Shown: positions 5,837 through 5,993 of the stretch, one piece after another
Layout: every line of letters begins with the position of its first letter
How positions within the stretch are numbered: position 1 is the first letter of the stretch
Source: Deltaproteobacteria bacterium
GTDB lineage: Bacteria; Desulfobacterota; JAENJC01
NCBI GenBank assembly: GCA_016844545.1
Contig: JAENJC010000082.1
Location: forward strand, 1 to 5,993
Direction: 5' to 3'
DNA length: 5,993 nt
Made by a program: the position numbers and the translations under genes
Notes under the pieces: generated by a model
Told to the model about the DNA's origin: nothing
Seen by the model: only the letters and a program-made list of their open reading frames with translations
The model's database searches: none

Positions 5837-5912
5837 TAGTTCAAATCCCTATTAGGGGCAGAAAAACGGAAGTAAATCTGCCCCTGACAGGGATAAAAAA
5901 CTACTTGAACTA
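5837..5912. repeat. Three-tier nested palindrome between the outer-membrane gene and hemE
   Basis: Three pairs of perfectly complementary arms nest. The outer pair is TAGTTCAA (5837-5844) with TTGAACTA (5905-5912), the middle pair ATCCCT (5845-5850) with AGGGAT (5889-5894), and the inner pair AGGGGCAGA (5854-5862) with TCTGCCCCT (5877-5885). That is 23 base pairs in all. A 3-by-3 internal loop separates the inner and middle stems, a 10-nt one-sided bulge separates the middle and outer stems, and the apical loop is 14 nt. It starts 6 nt past the stop of the outer-membrane gene, so it could protect or end that transcript, but no T-tract follows the stem as in a canonical terminator. The AGGGGCAGA...TCTGCCCCT core resembles REP-like or IS200-type hairpin ends that I recall from environmental genomes. 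No transposase gene is nearby. Confidence 0.7.
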
Positions 5913-5918
5913 CCTAAA

Positions 5919-5993
5919 TTAGAATGTAACGCCGGCACCCAGGGAGACAAAGGTTCCGCCAAAATCCGTTATTCCAGCAGCAGCAGATGGTGC
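5919..5993 (-). CDS. C-terminal end of a probable outer-membrane beta-barrel protein (cut by window edge)
   Basis: The minus strand at the right edge is open and ends with TAA at 5921-5919. The last 24 residues include ITDFGGTFVSLGAGVTF. Alternating hydrophobic residues and a terminal Phe match the C-terminal beta-strand recognised by the BAM machinery in outer-membrane proteins. The family cannot be identified from so short a piece; porin-like or OmpA-type small barrels are possible. The gene is on the same strand as hemE, 236 nt upstream of it, and is separated from it by a palindrome and a promoter candidate, so it is probably a different transcription unit. It was found by reading the frame directly and has no visible start. 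Confidence 0.6.
   Translation of the reverse strand, partial: APSAAAGITDFGGTFVSLGAGVTF

Noticed and set aside
5837..5912. Intrinsic transcription terminator
   Set aside because: The stem is strong, but no uridine tract follows it in either direction. The T-run on the minus strand falls within the bulge before the inner stem, so it is listed as a repeat.

Overview
The window (about 6 kb, moderate GC) is a compact gene cluster read entirely from the minus strand. In order of transcription, right to left, it holds: the last 24 codons of a probable outer-membrane beta-barrel protein; an intergenic region with a nested palindrome and a sigma70-like promoter; hemE; hemH; hemY/hemG; a parvulin (PpiC-type) lipoprotein; a SurA-like periplasmic parvulin; and the first 68 codons of pdxA, cut by the left edge. 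Every internal gene has a clear family identity. The long plus-strand reading frames are antisense shadows.

The organism is a diderm (Gram-negative-type) bacterium. The evidence is a SurA-like chaperone, a lipoprotein with a lipobox, and a beta-barrel C-terminus ending in Phe. The surA-pdxA adjacency matches the classical E. coli order. The hemE-hemH-hemY run, the single-parvulin SurA and the heptameric and palindromic junction repeats remind me of Nitrospirota or Desulfobacterota (uncultured lineages in particular). That placement is an inference from general knowledge, not a sequence match.

The genes fall into two functional blocks. HemE, HemH and HemY make up the late haem pathway: uroporphyrinogen III decarboxylation, protoporphyrinogen oxidation and iron insertion. 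The step between HemE and HemY (HemF/HemN) is not in the window. The second block is envelope protein folding, with a membrane-anchored lipoprotein parvulin and a soluble periplasmic SurA-like parvulin in tandem. PdxA (vitamin B6) follows. Spacings are 1, 32, 29, 0 and 71 nt, so one polycistronic transcript from the promoter upstream of hemE is the simplest model.

I do not see a novel defence system, CRISPR array, RNA gene or intact transposon. The non-routine content sits at the gene junctions. Four perfect copies of a heptamer overlap the start of the SurA-like gene. A related degenerate heptamer tract supplies the stop codon of hemH. A double-hairpin element separates surA from pdxA, which has no visible Shine-Dalgarno sequence. 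A three-tier palindrome lies just downstream of the outer-membrane gene.
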